NCBI GenBank assembly: GCA_043513815.1
Contig: CP121313.1
Location: 1,054,001-1,118,000 of the forward strand
DNA from: JANQIO01 sp043513815
Lineage (GTDB): Bacteria; Pseudomonadota; Gammaproteobacteria; Pseudomonadales; Halieaceae
Direction of reading: 5' to 3'
DNA length: 64,000 bases
The translations under genes and the position numbers were made by a program. Position 1 is the stretch's first letter. Every line of letters starts with the position of its first letter. The notes beneath the pieces were generated by a model. The model searched no databases, was not told the DNA's origin, and saw only the letters and a list, made by a program, of their open reading frames with translations. This document shows, in pieces, positions 52,629-61,609 of the stretch.

Positions 52629-53066
52629 GTGGCCGAAATGATGATCGAGGAAATTCGGGAGTATCTCCCGCACCGTTATCCGTTCCTGCTGGTAGATCGC
52701 GTGGTGGAACTGAACCTCGGCGAGTCCATCGTCGCCTACAAAAACATCACGGTGAACGAGGAGCTCTTCCAGGGCCACTTTCCCGACAAGCCGCTGTTTC
52801 CCGGCATGCTGACCCTGGAGGCCATGGCCCAGACGGCCGGCATACTGGGCTTCAAGAGCATGGACAAGAAGCCTGAAGACGGCTCCATGTACATGTTTGT
52901 AGGTGCAGACAACGTGCGCTTCAAGCGCCAGGTGGTACCCGGCGATCAGCTGATGCTGAGGGCCCAGGTGAAATCCGTACGGCGCGGCATCTGGAAATTT
53001 GAAGTCAGCTCGGATGTTGACGGACAGCTCTGTTCTTCGGCAACCATCCTTTGCGCTGATCGTTAA
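52629..53066 (+). CDS. fabZ: 3-hydroxyacyl-ACP dehydratase FabZ
   Basis: A 145-residue hotdog-fold dehydratase: LPHRYPFLLVDRV (catalytic His), FQGHFPDKPLFPGMLTLEAMAQ (catalytic Glu), VPGDQLMLRAQV. Start GTG with GGAGG seven bases before. FabZ feeds fatty-acid synthesis and, through 3-hydroxyacyl-ACP, competes with lipid A synthesis. The usual neighbours lpxD (before) and lpxA/lpxB (after) are absent. Confidence 0.96.
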   Translation: MAEMMIEEIREYLPHRYPFLLVDRVVELNLGESIVAYKNITVNEELFQGHFPDKPLFPGMLTLEAMAQTAGILGFKSMDKKPEDGSMYMFVGADNVRFKRQVVPGDQLMLRAQVKSVRRGIWKFEVSSDVDGQLCSSATILCADR

Positions 53067-53537
53067 CACCGAACTGCCCGACCAACGTCGTCAGCGACCG
53101 CTCTTTTTGAAGGACGCTTGCGCACACAGAATGAGCGGTGCTCCCAGTTGAGCACCATCGCTTCGACCGGTTGATGCGCTGAAGCCGCAGCCCACATAGT
53201 CCTGAGCCCTTTCCCATGCGTGCCTGGCCCATGCGCGGGGGAGCAGCGCACGCTACTCACGTCCTACCTGCCAGGTGAATTCAAGGGTATGCAAAGGCTG
53301 GCGTTATCGAAACCTGTTGCAAGTGCTAGTGACAGTTCCCTCTTTTTGCTCGCGTCGGACTCGGTCGCGGGGAGCGCGCACATTTTTCTCATCGTCCCCG
53401 TCGATTGTTTGTCGACTGGATAACGGTTTTTTCACTTGGTGCAGGGTTCTGCTTTTCCCGAATTTGGGGCCGCGGTATGCTGCTGCAAACAGCAGGACAT
53501 CGCAGTACGGTGTTCGACAAGGGGATGTTTACCGCCA
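53067..53537. other. 471-bp gap where lpxA and lpxB would lie
   Basis: No convincing open reading frame fills this stretch: the frames give only short ORFs (up to 117 codons) without recognisable motifs, and no hexapeptide-repeat (LpxA) or glycosyltransferase (LpxB) remnant could be read. It is the longest noncoding stretch of the essential block. Confidence 0.6.
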
Positions 53538-54152
53538 TTGGACGCGGATCTTTTCAGCAGTAGCTATCCAGCCGAGGGCCTGGTCGGAGTCGACGAGGTT
53601 GGGCGTGGCCCGCTGGCCGGCGACGTAGTGGCGGCGGCCGTGATCCTCGATCCCGCGCGGCCGGTACCCGGACTGGATGATTCAAAAAAGCTGACCGCCG
53701 CCCGGCGTGAGCAGCTGGCAGTGGACATTCGCGAGACCGCGCTGGCCTGGGCGGTTGGCCGCGCCAGTGTGGCGGAAATCGATGAGATCAACATCCTCCA
53801 GGCCAGCTTGCTGGCCATGCACCGCGCGGTGCAGGGCCTGGCGGTAGAACCCGCCTACGTGCTGGTGGATGGCAACCGGCTGCCGCGCTGGCCCTATGCC
53901 TCGGAGCCGGTGATCGGCGGCGACGCCAGCGTGCCTGCCATCGCCGCGGCCTCCATACTGGCCAAGGTGCAACGGGATGCCGAGCTGGTGGCACTGGATG
54001 CCACCTATCCGGGCTACGGCCTGGCCCGGCATAAGGGCTACCCTACACGTCAACACCTGGACGCACTGCAGAGCCTGGGCGTAACACCGATACACCGGCG
54101 CAGCTTTGGTCCCGTACGCGACCTGCTCGCTTCACTGGAGGCCAGTCAGTAG
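53538..54152 (+). CDS. rnhB: Ribonuclease HII
   Basis: A 204-residue RNase HII when started at the TTG at 53538; upstream in-frame sequence to 53436 does not look coding. LVGVDEVGRGPLAGDVVAAAV carries the catalytic Asp-Glu, DDSKKLTAARRE follows, then VLVDGNRLP and ASILAKVQRDAEL with the last acidic residues. Removes RNA from RNA-DNA hybrids. One base before the dnaE start. Confidence 0.92.
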   Translation: MDADLFSSSYPAEGLVGVDEVGRGPLAGDVVAAAVILDPARPVPGLDDSKKLTAARREQLAVDIRETALAWAVGRASVAEIDEINILQASLLAMHRAVQGLAVEPAYVLVDGNRLPRWPYASEPVIGGDASVPAIAAASILAKVQRDAELVALDATYPGYGLARHKGYPTRQHLDALQSLGVTPIHRRSFGPVRDLLASLEASQ

Positions 54153-54153
54153 C

Positions 54154-55800
54154 ATGCCAGGATTCGTTCACCTGCGGGTGCATACCGAGTTTTCCCTGAT
54201 CGACAGTCTGGTGCGCATCAAGCCGCTGGTGGAACGAGTGGCCGAACTGGGCATGCCCGCGGTGGCGGTCACTGACCAGTGCAATTTTTACGGCCTGGTG
54301 AAGTTCTACAAGGCCGCAGTGGCCAGCGGCGTAAAACCGCTATTCGGCGCCGACCTGCTGGTGCGGGAGGGCGATGAGGCGCCCACGCTGATCAGCCTGC
54401 TGGCCGCCGACAATACCGGCTACCGCAATCTTACCCGGCTAATTTCCAGGGCCTACCTGGAGGGGCAGCACCTGGGGATTCCCCAGGTCGAGCGCGCCTG
54501 GCTGGCCGAGGCCAGTGACGGCCTGATTGCCCTCTCGGCTGGGCGCCAGGGCGATGTCGGCCACGCGCTGGTGGCTGGGCGTCGCGAGCAGGCTGCGGAG
54601 CAGCTGGCTTTCTGGATGAACCTCTACCCGGATCGCTTTTACCTGGAGCTGCAGCGCACCGGGCGCGACAACGAGGATGCCTACCTGCACGCCACGGTGG
54701 AGCTGGCCGCAGCCAGCGGTTGCCCGGTAGTGGCGACCAACGATGTGCGCTTCCTGGCAGCGGATGAGTTCGAGGCCCACGAGGTGCGGGTCTGCATTCA
54801 CGAAGGGCGTACCCTCGACGATCCCCGGCGTTCGCGCAATTACTCCGAGCAGCAATACCTGAGAAGCCCCGAGGAAATGCAGGAGCTGTTCAGCGATATC
54901 CCCGAGGCTCTTGAAAATACCGTGGAAATCGCCCGCCGCTGCAACGTCACTCTGGAGCTGGGCAAGGCTTTCCTGCCTGACTATCCGGTGCCGGCAGGGC
55001 TGACCATGGAAGAGTACTTCCGCCAGCTTTCCCACGAGGGGCTGGACGCGCGGCTGGAAGCCCTGTTTGACACCGCAGCGGCGGATTTTTCCGAGCGCCA
55101 GACGCTGTACCGCCAACGCCTGGATTTCGAGCTCAACGTGATCAACCAGATGGGCTTCCCGGGCTATTTCCTGATCGTGATGGACTTCATTCGCTGGTCC
55201 AAGCAGCAGGGGATACCGGTGGGACCCGGCCGCGGTTCCGGCGCCGGCTCGCTGGTAGCCTATGCGCTGGAAATCACTGACCTCGACCCCCTGGCCTACG
55301 ACCTGCTGTTCGAGCGCTTCCTCAATCCGGAGCGGGTGTCCATGCCCGATTTCGACGTCGACTTCTGCATGGAGCGCCGCGACCAGGTCATCAAGTACGT
55401 GTCTGACACCTACGGCGGTGACGCGGTCTCGCAGATCATCACCTTCGGCACCATGGCCGCCAAGGCGGTGGTGCGCGATGTGGCGCGGGTCCAGGGCAAG
55501 AGCTACGGCCTGGCGGACAAATTGTCCAAGCTTATTCCCTTCGAAGTGGGCATGACCCTGGAGAAGGCCTGCGAGCAGGAAGAGGTGTTGCGAGATTTCC
55601 TGCGCGACGACGCCGACGCCCAGGAAATCTGGGATATGGCGCTGCAACTTGAGGGCCTGACCCGTAATGTCGGCAAGCACGCCGGTGGCGTGGTGATCGC
55701 GCCCTCGGAGCTGACCGAATTTTCGCCGCTGTTCTGTGACGATACCGGCGGCAGCCTGGTGACCCAGTACGACAAGAACGACGTAACGTGGGCCTGCTGA
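54154..55800 (+). CDS. dnaE: DNA polymerase III alpha subunit, N-terminal part (frameshifted dnaE)
   Basis: Starts MPGFVHLRVHTEFSLIDS, an intact PHP domain, and continues through the palm segment MPDFDVDFCMERRDQVI that carries two catalytic aspartates (E. coli Asp401/Asp403). The frame ends at TQYDKNDVTWAC, whereas related proteins read on as DVxxxGLLKMDFLGL. That continuation is in another frame from 55788. Between the GTA (Val) and GTG (Val) codons only two bases remain where six are expected, so four bases appear lost. As written it yields 548 residues without the third catalytic Asp. See finding on dnaE. Confidence 0.92.
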   Translation: MPGFVHLRVHTEFSLIDSLVRIKPLVERVAELGMPAVAVTDQCNFYGLVKFYKAAVASGVKPLFGADLLVREGDEAPTLISLLAADNTGYRNLTRLISRAYLEGQHLGIPQVERAWLAEASDGLIALSAGRQGDVGHALVAGRREQAAEQLAFWMNLYPDRFYLELQRTGRDNEDAYLHATVELAAASGCPVVATNDVRFLAADEFEAHEVRVCIHEGRTLDDPRRSRNYSEQQYLRSPEEMQELFSDIPEALENTVEIARRCNVTLELGKAFLPDYPVPAGLTMEEYFRQLSHEGLDARLEALFDTAAADFSERQTLYRQRLDFELNVINQMGFPGYFLIVMDFIRWSKQQGIPVGPGRGSGAGSLVAYALEITDLDPLAYDLLFERFLNPERVSMPDFDVDFCMERRDQVIKYVSDTYGGDAVSQIITFGTMAAKAVVRDVARVQGKSYGLADKLSKLIPFEVGMTLEKACEQEEVLRDFLRDDADAQEIWDMALQLEGLTRNVGKHAGGVVIAPSELTEFSPLFCDDTGGSLVTQYDKNDVTWAC

Positions 55801-57629
55801 AGATGGACTTCCTGGGCCTGCGCACGCTCTCGATCATCGACTGGGCGGTGGAAATCATTGACCGCCAGCGCCAGGCCATGGGTGAGGTTCCGCTGGAACT
55901 GTCGTCCATCCCGCTGGATGACGCAGACACCTTCTCGCTGTTGCAGAGCGCAAAGACCACCGCCGTCTTCCAGCTTGAATCTCGCGGCATGAAGGACCTG
56001 ATCGACCGCCTGAAGCCCGATTGCTTCGAGGACATTATCGCGCTGGTAGCCCTGTTCCGTCCCGGGCCACTGCAGTCGGGCATGGTCGATAACTTCATCA
56101 ACCGCAAGCATGGCCGGGAAGCGATCTCCTACCCGGACATCAAGTACCAGCATGAGTGGTTAAAGCCGATCCTGGAGCCGACCTACGGCATCATCCTCTA
56201 CCAGGAGCAGGTGATGCAGATTGCCCAGGAACTGGCCGGATATACCCTCGGCGGCGCCGACCTGTTGCGCCGGGCGATGGGCAAGAAAAAGCCCGAAGAA
56301 ATGGCCAAGCAGCGCGCCGTCTTCCAGGAGGGCGCTGCCCGCAAGGGCGTTGATCCGGACCTGGCCATGAAGATTTTCGATCTGGTGGAGAAGTTTGCCG
56401 GCTACGGCTTCAACAAGTCCCACTCCGCGGCCTATGCCCTGGTGTCCTACCAGACCGCCTGGCTCAAGGCCCACTACCCGGCCCAGTTCATGGCAGCGGT
56501 GATGAGCTCGGAACTGCAGAACACGGACAAGATTGTGACCTTTGTCGACGAGTGCCATGCCATGGGCCTGCCGCCCCGGCACCCGGACGTCAACGTCGGT
56601 GACTATATGTTCACGGTGAACGACGAGGGCGAGATCATCTACGGCCTGGGTGCTATCAAGGGCCTTGGTGAAGGCCCGATCGGCAGCATCATGGAAGCAC
56701 GTCAGGAGGGCGGGCCTTACACCGATCTGTTTGATTTCTGCGCCCGCACCGACCCCAGGCGCGTCAATCGCCGCGCCGTGGAAGCGCTGATCCGCTCCGG
56801 CGCCTTCGACTCCCTGGGCGAGGATCGGGCGGTGCTGTGGGCAGCCCTCGACGACGCCTTGCAGGCCGCCCAGCAGAATGCCGCCAACGCCAGTGCAGGC
56901 ATGGACGACATGTTCGGCGGCCCGGTGGCCGACGTGACCGATGGCGATGTCTATGCCAACTACCGGCGTGCCAAACCCTGGTCGGCAAAGGTGACACTGG
57001 CCGGTGAGAAGGAGACCCTGGGGCTGTGGATTACCGGCCACCCCTTCGACGAGTACGAGGCCGAGCTGCGCAAGATCGCACCTACCCGCATCGCCGAGCT
57101 GCGGCCTGACGGTTCCCGTAACCAGGTGGTCACCGGACTGGTGGTGGCCATGCGAACCATGAAAACCAGACGCGGCGACACCATGGCGGTGCTGAGCATT
57201 GACGACCGCAGTGCACGCATGGAGGTTACCCTGTTCGGCGAGGCCTATAGCGAATACCGCGAGCAGCTACAGAAAGACGCGATCCTGATACTCGAAGGTC
57301 CTGTCGCCAACGACGACTACAGCGGCGCACTGGGGATGCGTGCCAACAGCGTGCGCAGTCTCGAACAGGCGCGCCAGGCGGCACGCGCCGAGCTGACCAT
57401 CGAAGTTACCGCAGAGCGGGTGGACGAAGCCTTCGCGGATCGCATTCACCAACTCCTGGAGCACGCCGCCGACGGCCAGTGCCCGGTGGCCTTCTGGTAT
57501 TGCCAGCCCGACAACCGCGCTCGCCTGCCACTGGGCGAACGCTGGCGCGTCAGTCCCACCGACGACCTCATTCAGCAACTCCAGGACTGCTGCGGGCCGG
57601 GCAAGGTCACCCTCAGCTACCCCGGCTGA
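55788..57629 (+). CDS. dnaE: DNA polymerase III alpha subunit, C-terminal part (frameshifted dnaE)
   Basis: Continues the alpha subunit from GLLKMDFLGLRTLSIIDW, which holds the third catalytic Asp (E. coli Asp555), through the fingers (GYGFNKSHSAAYALVSYQTA), HhH motifs, the OB domain (VTGLVVAMRTMKTRRGD) and the tau-binding tail. 613 residues. The two parts together span 1158 codon equivalents, the usual DnaE length (1160 in E. coli), so only one small indel separates them. It has no ribosome-binding site of its own. Confidence 0.9.
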   Translation: MGLLKMDFLGLRTLSIIDWAVEIIDRQRQAMGEVPLELSSIPLDDADTFSLLQSAKTTAVFQLESRGMKDLIDRLKPDCFEDIIALVALFRPGPLQSGMVDNFINRKHGREAISYPDIKYQHEWLKPILEPTYGIILYQEQVMQIAQELAGYTLGGADLLRRAMGKKKPEEMAKQRAVFQEGAARKGVDPDLAMKIFDLVEKFAGYGFNKSHSAAYALVSYQTAWLKAHYPAQFMAAVMSSELQNTDKIVTFVDECHAMGLPPRHPDVNVGDYMFTVNDEGEIIYGLGAIKGLGEGPIGSIMEARQEGGPYTDLFDFCARTDPRRVNRRAVEALIRSGAFDSLGEDRAVLWAALDDALQAAQQNAANASAGMDDMFGGPVADVTDGDVYANYRRAKPWSAKVTLAGEKETLGLWITGHPFDEYEAELRKIAPTRIAELRPDGSRNQVVTGLVVAMRTMKTRRGDTMAVLSIDDRSARMEVTLFGEAYSEYREQLQKDAILILEGPVANDDYSGALGMRANSVRSLEQARQAARAELTIEVTAERVDEAFADRIHQLLEHAADGQCPVAFWYCQPDNRARLPLGERWRVSPTDDLIQQLQDCCGPGKVTLSYPG

Positions 57630-57902
57630 TCAACCACCCGCGCAGGAATATCCTGTCCTGCAAGTCTCAGTTAATGATCCTTCAGCTTCGAAGCCGCGCG
57701 GGAAGACCCCTAAGGCTTCGCGCATGCGGGCACGCAGAAGCGTCATGTTCTTAATGGAGAGGCGCCTCGGGTATCGCCCATGCTGCCCATTTGATCAACA
57801 GGTCTAATCAAACCAAGCCCACCGGCTGCCTTGATTGAGGCGCATCAAGAAACGGTCACTCATCGCTAGTTGAGACCGGCCTCGCCGCCTATTCTGGTCT
57901 TT

Positions 57903-58661
57903 ATGTCTGAAACGACCTACAAGGCAGTCCCTACTGCGGGCAAGCCCATCGCACTTGGTCCGGATCGCGCACCCGCCTGGTTGGATTTGTTGCAGGGGGT
58001 CAGCGGTGGCGTGCTGGTGTTGTTCATGTGGGTACACATGTTCCTGGTGTCCAGCATTCTGTTGGGCAAGGACGCCATGTATAACGTGACCCGGATGCTT
58101 GAAGGGGAGTTCCTGTTCGGGCGGCCTTATCCCGCCCTGGTGAGCGCCGTGGCCATCACTGTGCTGCTCATCTTCCTGGTGCATGCGCTGGTGGCTATCT
58201 GGAAATTGCCGGGCAGTTACCGGCAGTACCGCCTTTTTTGGCGGCACAGTCGCGGGTTGCGGCATGCCGATACCAGCCTGTGGCTGGTCCAGGTGGTGAC
58301 TGGACTGGTGCTCATGTTCACCGCCACCATCCATCTCTACGAAATGATCATGCATCCCTCAATGATCGGTCCCCATGCTTCCTCCGCCCGGGTCTATGGC
58401 GGCACCTGGCTGCTGGACCTGGTGCTGATGTTTGCCGTGGAGCTGCATGCCGGTGTCGGCATTTACCGGCTGATTATCAAGTGGGACCTGTTCGGACTGA
58501 CCCGGCGTCGGGTGGCGCTACGCCGGGTGGTGACGGGCATTGTGCTGTTTTACCTGGTGCTGGGCACAGCCACTTTCAGTGCCTATCTCAAGATCGGTGC
58601 CGAGCCGGCGGTGCAGGCTGGGGAGCGCTACATACCCAGCTGGCAGCGGGAGGGCAAATGA
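57903..58661 (+). CDS. frdC: Fumarate reductase/succinate dehydrogenase diheme cytochrome b subunit
   Basis: A 252-residue, five-helix cytochrome b of the Wolinella type. His45, His94, His144 and His182 fall almost exactly at the four heme b ligands of Wolinella FrdC (44, 93, 143, 182). Glu67 and Glu180 match the two glutamates of its quinol site and E-pathway. It anchors FrdA/FrdB and exchanges electrons with quinone. Ends in an ATGA overlap with frdA. The upstream 273 bases to dnaE hold two TTGAT...ATCAA palindromes. Confidence 0.88.
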   Translation: MSETTYKAVPTAGKPIALGPDRAPAWLDLLQGVSGGVLVLFMWVHMFLVSSILLGKDAMYNVTRMLEGEFLFGRPYPALVSAVAITVLLIFLVHALVAIWKLPGSYRQYRLFWRHSRGLRHADTSLWLVQVVTGLVLMFTATIHLYEMIMHPSMIGPHASSARVYGGTWLLDLVLMFAVELHAGVGIYRLIIKWDLFGLTRRRVALRRVVTGIVLFYLVLGTATFSAYLKIGAEPAVQAGERYIPSWQREGK

Positions 58662-60655
58662 TGGATATCATCCACACCGATGTGCTGGTGATCGGCGGTG
58701 GGCTTGCCGGCCTGCGGGTGGCGATTGGCGCCCGGCGTCGGGGTCATGAGGCTATTGTCCTGAGCCTGGTGCCACCCAAGCGCTCGCACTCGGCGGCGGC
58801 CCAGGGCGGCATGCAGGCGAGCCTTGCCAACAGTCTCAAGGCGCGCGGCGACAACGAGGACGTGCACTTTGCCGACACGGTGCGCGGCAGCGACTGGGGC
58901 GCCGACCAGGATGTGGTCAGGATGTTTGTGCATACCGCGCCCAAGGCGGTTCGTGAACTGGCGGCCTGGGGTGTGCCCTGGAACCGGGTGCGGCGCGGCG
59001 CCCACCGGGCCATCATCAACGGCAACGCCGAGACCCTGGTGGAATCAGACACCGCTCACGGGATGATCGATGCCCGCGATTTTGGCGGTACCCACAAGTG
59101 GCGCACCTGCTACGTGGCTGACGGTACCGGCCACTCGATGCTTTACGCCATGAGCGACCAGGCTATCGCCCGCGACATTCCCGTGCACGAGCGCTGTGAG
59201 GCCCTGGCGCTGATTCATGACGACGGCCGCTGTCACGGCGCGATAGTGCGCGACCTGGTGACCGGCCGGCTGCGCGCCTATCTGGCCCGCGCCACCTGTA
59301 TCGCCAGCGGCGGCTTCGGGCGCATCTACCGGGTCTCGACCAACGCAGTCATCAACGAGGGCATCGGTGCGGCCATTGCGCTGGAAACCGGCGCCACACC
59401 GCTGGGCAATATGGAGGCGGTGCAATTTCACCCCACCGGAATCTTCCCCGCCGGCATCCTTGTCACCGAGGGCTGTCGTGGCGACGGCGGCCTGCTGCTG
59501 GACGGCAGCGAACACCGCTTTATGCCCGACTATGAGCCCGAGAAACGCGAACTCGCCTCCCGCGACGTGGTTTCGCGCCGCATGGAGCAGCATATTGCCG
59601 AAGGCAAGGGCGCGCGCACCCGCTTTGGGGAACACCTGTGGCTGGATATCCGCCTGCTGGGTCGCGAGCATATCGACAGCCGCCTGCGCGAGGTGAAAGA
59701 AATCTGTCGGTATTTTCTCGGTGTCGACCCCGCCAACGAACTGATCCCGGTGCGCCCCGCCCAGCACTATTCCATGGGCGGCATTCGCACGGACTACCGG
59801 GGGGAGAGTACAGGGCTGAAGGGCCTGTTCGCAGCGGGTGAGGCGGCCTGCTGGGATATGCACGGCTTCAACCGGCTGGGCGGGAACTCGGTGGCGGAGA
59901 CCGTGGTGGCCGGCATGCTGGTGGGTGAATATATCGCCGACTGGTGCGACAGTCCGGATAGTGACCACGCGCCATCAACGGCTCTGGTGCGTGGGCACGG
60001 CGACCGGGTGGCCGGGCGACTGAAGACGATTGTCAGCGGCAACGGCAGTGAGAACCCCTTCGACATTCTGCGAGCCATGCAGAAGACCATGACCGACAAG
60101 GTGGGCATATTCCGCAGTGGTGAGCGCCTCGAAGAGGCGGTCAGCAGCTTGCGTGCCCTGCTTGTGCGCTGTGACCAGATCGGCCTGCGCACCCAGGTGC
60201 GCGGCGCCAATCCGGAGCTGGCTGCGGCCTATCGGGTAGAGAAGATGCTCAAGCTGGCCCTGTGTGTCGCCGGTGGTGCCCTGGCTCGCACCGAGAGTCG
60301 CGGCGCCCATTTCCGCGAGGACTATCCGCGCCGTGATGACGCCCAATGGCTCTCCCGTACGCTGGCCTGGTGGCCCGCTGCTGGGGCCGATGGCCCGCGT
60401 CTCGAATACGAGAGTCTGGACGTGATGCGCATGGAGCTACCTCCCGGCTGGCGTGGTTACGGTACCAAGGATCACATCGAGCACCCGGATACCGCGCGCC
60501 GCGAAGCGGAGGTGGCCGACGTCGACCGGCAGTCCGACAACCGCTTTGCCCGACAGCGTGCCCTGTTGCCTTTCGAGGCTTTGCTTCCGGATCGTTTCCA
60601 GCAACGCAACCAGCGCCTGCCTGACGACGACCCCGAACGGGAGGGGACCGTGTGA
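58658..60655 (+). CDS. frdA: Fumarate reductase/succinate dehydrogenase flavoprotein subunit
   Basis: A 665-residue flavoprotein. FAD-binding VLVIGGGLAGLRVAIGA, covalent-FAD His44 in RSHSAAAQGGMQ, substrate block VQFHPTGIFP and HYSMGGIRTDYRG, then GEAACWDMHGFNRLGGNS. The length and the extended C-terminus (about residues 540-665) fit the epsilonproteobacterial FrdA class rather than E. coli SdhA/FrdA. Overlaps frdC and frdB by four bases each. Direction (fumarate reduction or succinate oxidation) not determinable. Confidence 0.9.
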   Translation: MMDIIHTDVLVIGGGLAGLRVAIGARRRGHEAIVLSLVPPKRSHSAAAQGGMQASLANSLKARGDNEDVHFADTVRGSDWGADQDVVRMFVHTAPKAVRELAAWGVPWNRVRRGAHRAIINGNAETLVESDTAHGMIDARDFGGTHKWRTCYVADGTGHSMLYAMSDQAIARDIPVHERCEALALIHDDGRCHGAIVRDLVTGRLRAYLARATCIASGGFGRIYRVSTNAVINEGIGAAIALETGATPLGNMEAVQFHPTGIFPAGILVTEGCRGDGGLLLDGSEHRFMPDYEPEKRELASRDVVSRRMEQHIAEGKGARTRFGEHLWLDIRLLGREHIDSRLREVKEICRYFLGVDPANELIPVRPAQHYSMGGIRTDYRGESTGLKGLFAAGEAACWDMHGFNRLGGNSVAETVVAGMLVGEYIADWCDSPDSDHAPSTALVRGHGDRVAGRLKTIVSGNGSENPFDILRAMQKTMTDKVGIFRSGERLEEAVSSLRALLVRCDQIGLRTQVRGANPELAAAYRVEKMLKLALCVAGGALARTESRGAHFREDYPRRDDAQWLSRTLAWWPAAGADGPRLEYESLDVMRMELPPGWRGYGTKDHIEHPDTARREAEVADVDRQSDNRFARQRALLPFEALLPDRFQQRNQRLPDDDPEREGTV

Positions 60656-61395
60656 ACAAGATTATCGCCAGCGATCGGCGCCAGCTCGAATTCAGGGTGC
60701 TGCGCTATAACCCGCAGGATGCCGATGCCACTCCGGCCTTCCAGAGCTACCATCTGGAAGAAGCCGATGCCATGACCCTGTTCATTGCCCTCAACGAGAT
60801 TCGCGAGCAGCAGGACCCCAGTCTGCAGTTCGACTTTGTGTGCAGGGCGGGCATCTGCGGAAGCTGCGGCATGCTGATTAACGGCAAGCCCGGGCTGGCC
60901 TGCCGCACGCTCACCGCCGACCTGCCGGCCGTTATTACGCTGGCGCCGCTGCCGGTTTTTGAGTTGATCGCGGACCTGTCGGTGAATACCGGCAAATGGA
61001 TGCGTGCCATGAGCGAAAGGCTACAGACCTGGCTGCACACGGAAAACACGGAGCCGGACATCGACGCCCTGGAGGCGGCTATGGACCCGGATCTCGCCGA
61101 AGAGATTTACGAACTGGAGCGTTGCATTGAATGCGGCTGCTGTATCGCCGCCTGCGGCACTATTCAGATGCGCGAGGACTTTGTCGGCGCCGTGGGCCTC
61201 AACAAGCTGGCGCGACTGCGCCTGGACCCCCGCGATACTCGCACTGACGCCGACTTCTACGAACTGGTCGGCGACGAGAACGGTGTGTTCGGTTGCATGA
61301 GCCTGCTCGGTTGCGAAGACAGCTGCCCCAAGGACCTCCCCCTGGGCACCCAGATCGCCTGGCTACGCCGACGGATGGTCGCCAGCGCTCTGTAG
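60652..61395 (+). CDS. frdB: Fumarate reductase/succinate dehydrogenase iron-sulfur subunit
   Basis: A 247-residue ferredoxin-like subunit. Plant-type 2Fe-2S Cys in CRAGICGSCGMLING and CRTL, then CIECGCCIAAC for the 4Fe-4S cluster and GCMSLLGCEDSCPKDLP for the 3Fe-4S cluster. Links FAD in FrdA to heme in FrdC. Last gene of the frdCAB operon; a long inverted repeat follows its stop. Confidence 0.92.
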   Translation: MNKIIASDRRQLEFRVLRYNPQDADATPAFQSYHLEEADAMTLFIALNEIREQQDPSLQFDFVCRAGICGSCGMLINGKPGLACRTLTADLPAVITLAPLPVFELIADLSVNTGKWMRAMSERLQTWLHTENTEPDIDALEAAMDPDLAEEIYELERCIECGCCIAACGTIQMREDFVGAVGLNKLARLRLDPRDTRTDADFYELVGDENGVFGCMSLLGCEDSCPKDLPLGTQIAWLRRRMVASAL

Positions 61396-61434
61396 ATCCA
61401 GTGTCTATGCAGCTGCTGTGATAGTGACCGGCTT

Positions 61435-61553
61435 CGTAGGTCGGGCGTGAACTGGGGGGCACACCTCCCCGGACACGCTAAAAGCGAGACAGGGATGTCA
61501 TGCTGTTAGCGTGTCCGGGGGAGGGGGCAGGCCCAGTTCGCGACCGACCTACG
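61435..61553. repeat. Nested long inverted repeat after frdB
   Basis: Outer arms 61435-61456 and 61532-61553 pair over 20 of 22 bases (CGTAGGTCGG... with ...CCGACCTACG). Inner arms 61467-61481 and 61506-61520 pair perfectly over 15 (CCCCGGACACGCTAA), leaving a 24-base loop. This forms a cruciform-size stem in the frdB-accA gap, six bases-scale larger than an ordinary terminator and without a T-tract. Confidence 0.8.
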
Positions 61554-61609
61554 GAGCAAACCCAATTCGAGCCATTGCCGAGTGCGACAGGTCTGTAATG
61601 CTTTTAGCG

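Noticed and set aside
55780..55800. Intein or programmed frameshift explaining the dnaE break
   Set aside because: No intein residues or split-intein sequence at either side, and no slippery heptamer; the break is also far from the known cyanobacterial DnaE intein site.
57791..57848. FNR-type operators upstream of frdC (TTGAT...ATCAA)
   Set aside because: Half sites are present twice, but the spacing is 8 and 11 bases instead of 4; may be another regulator's palindromes.
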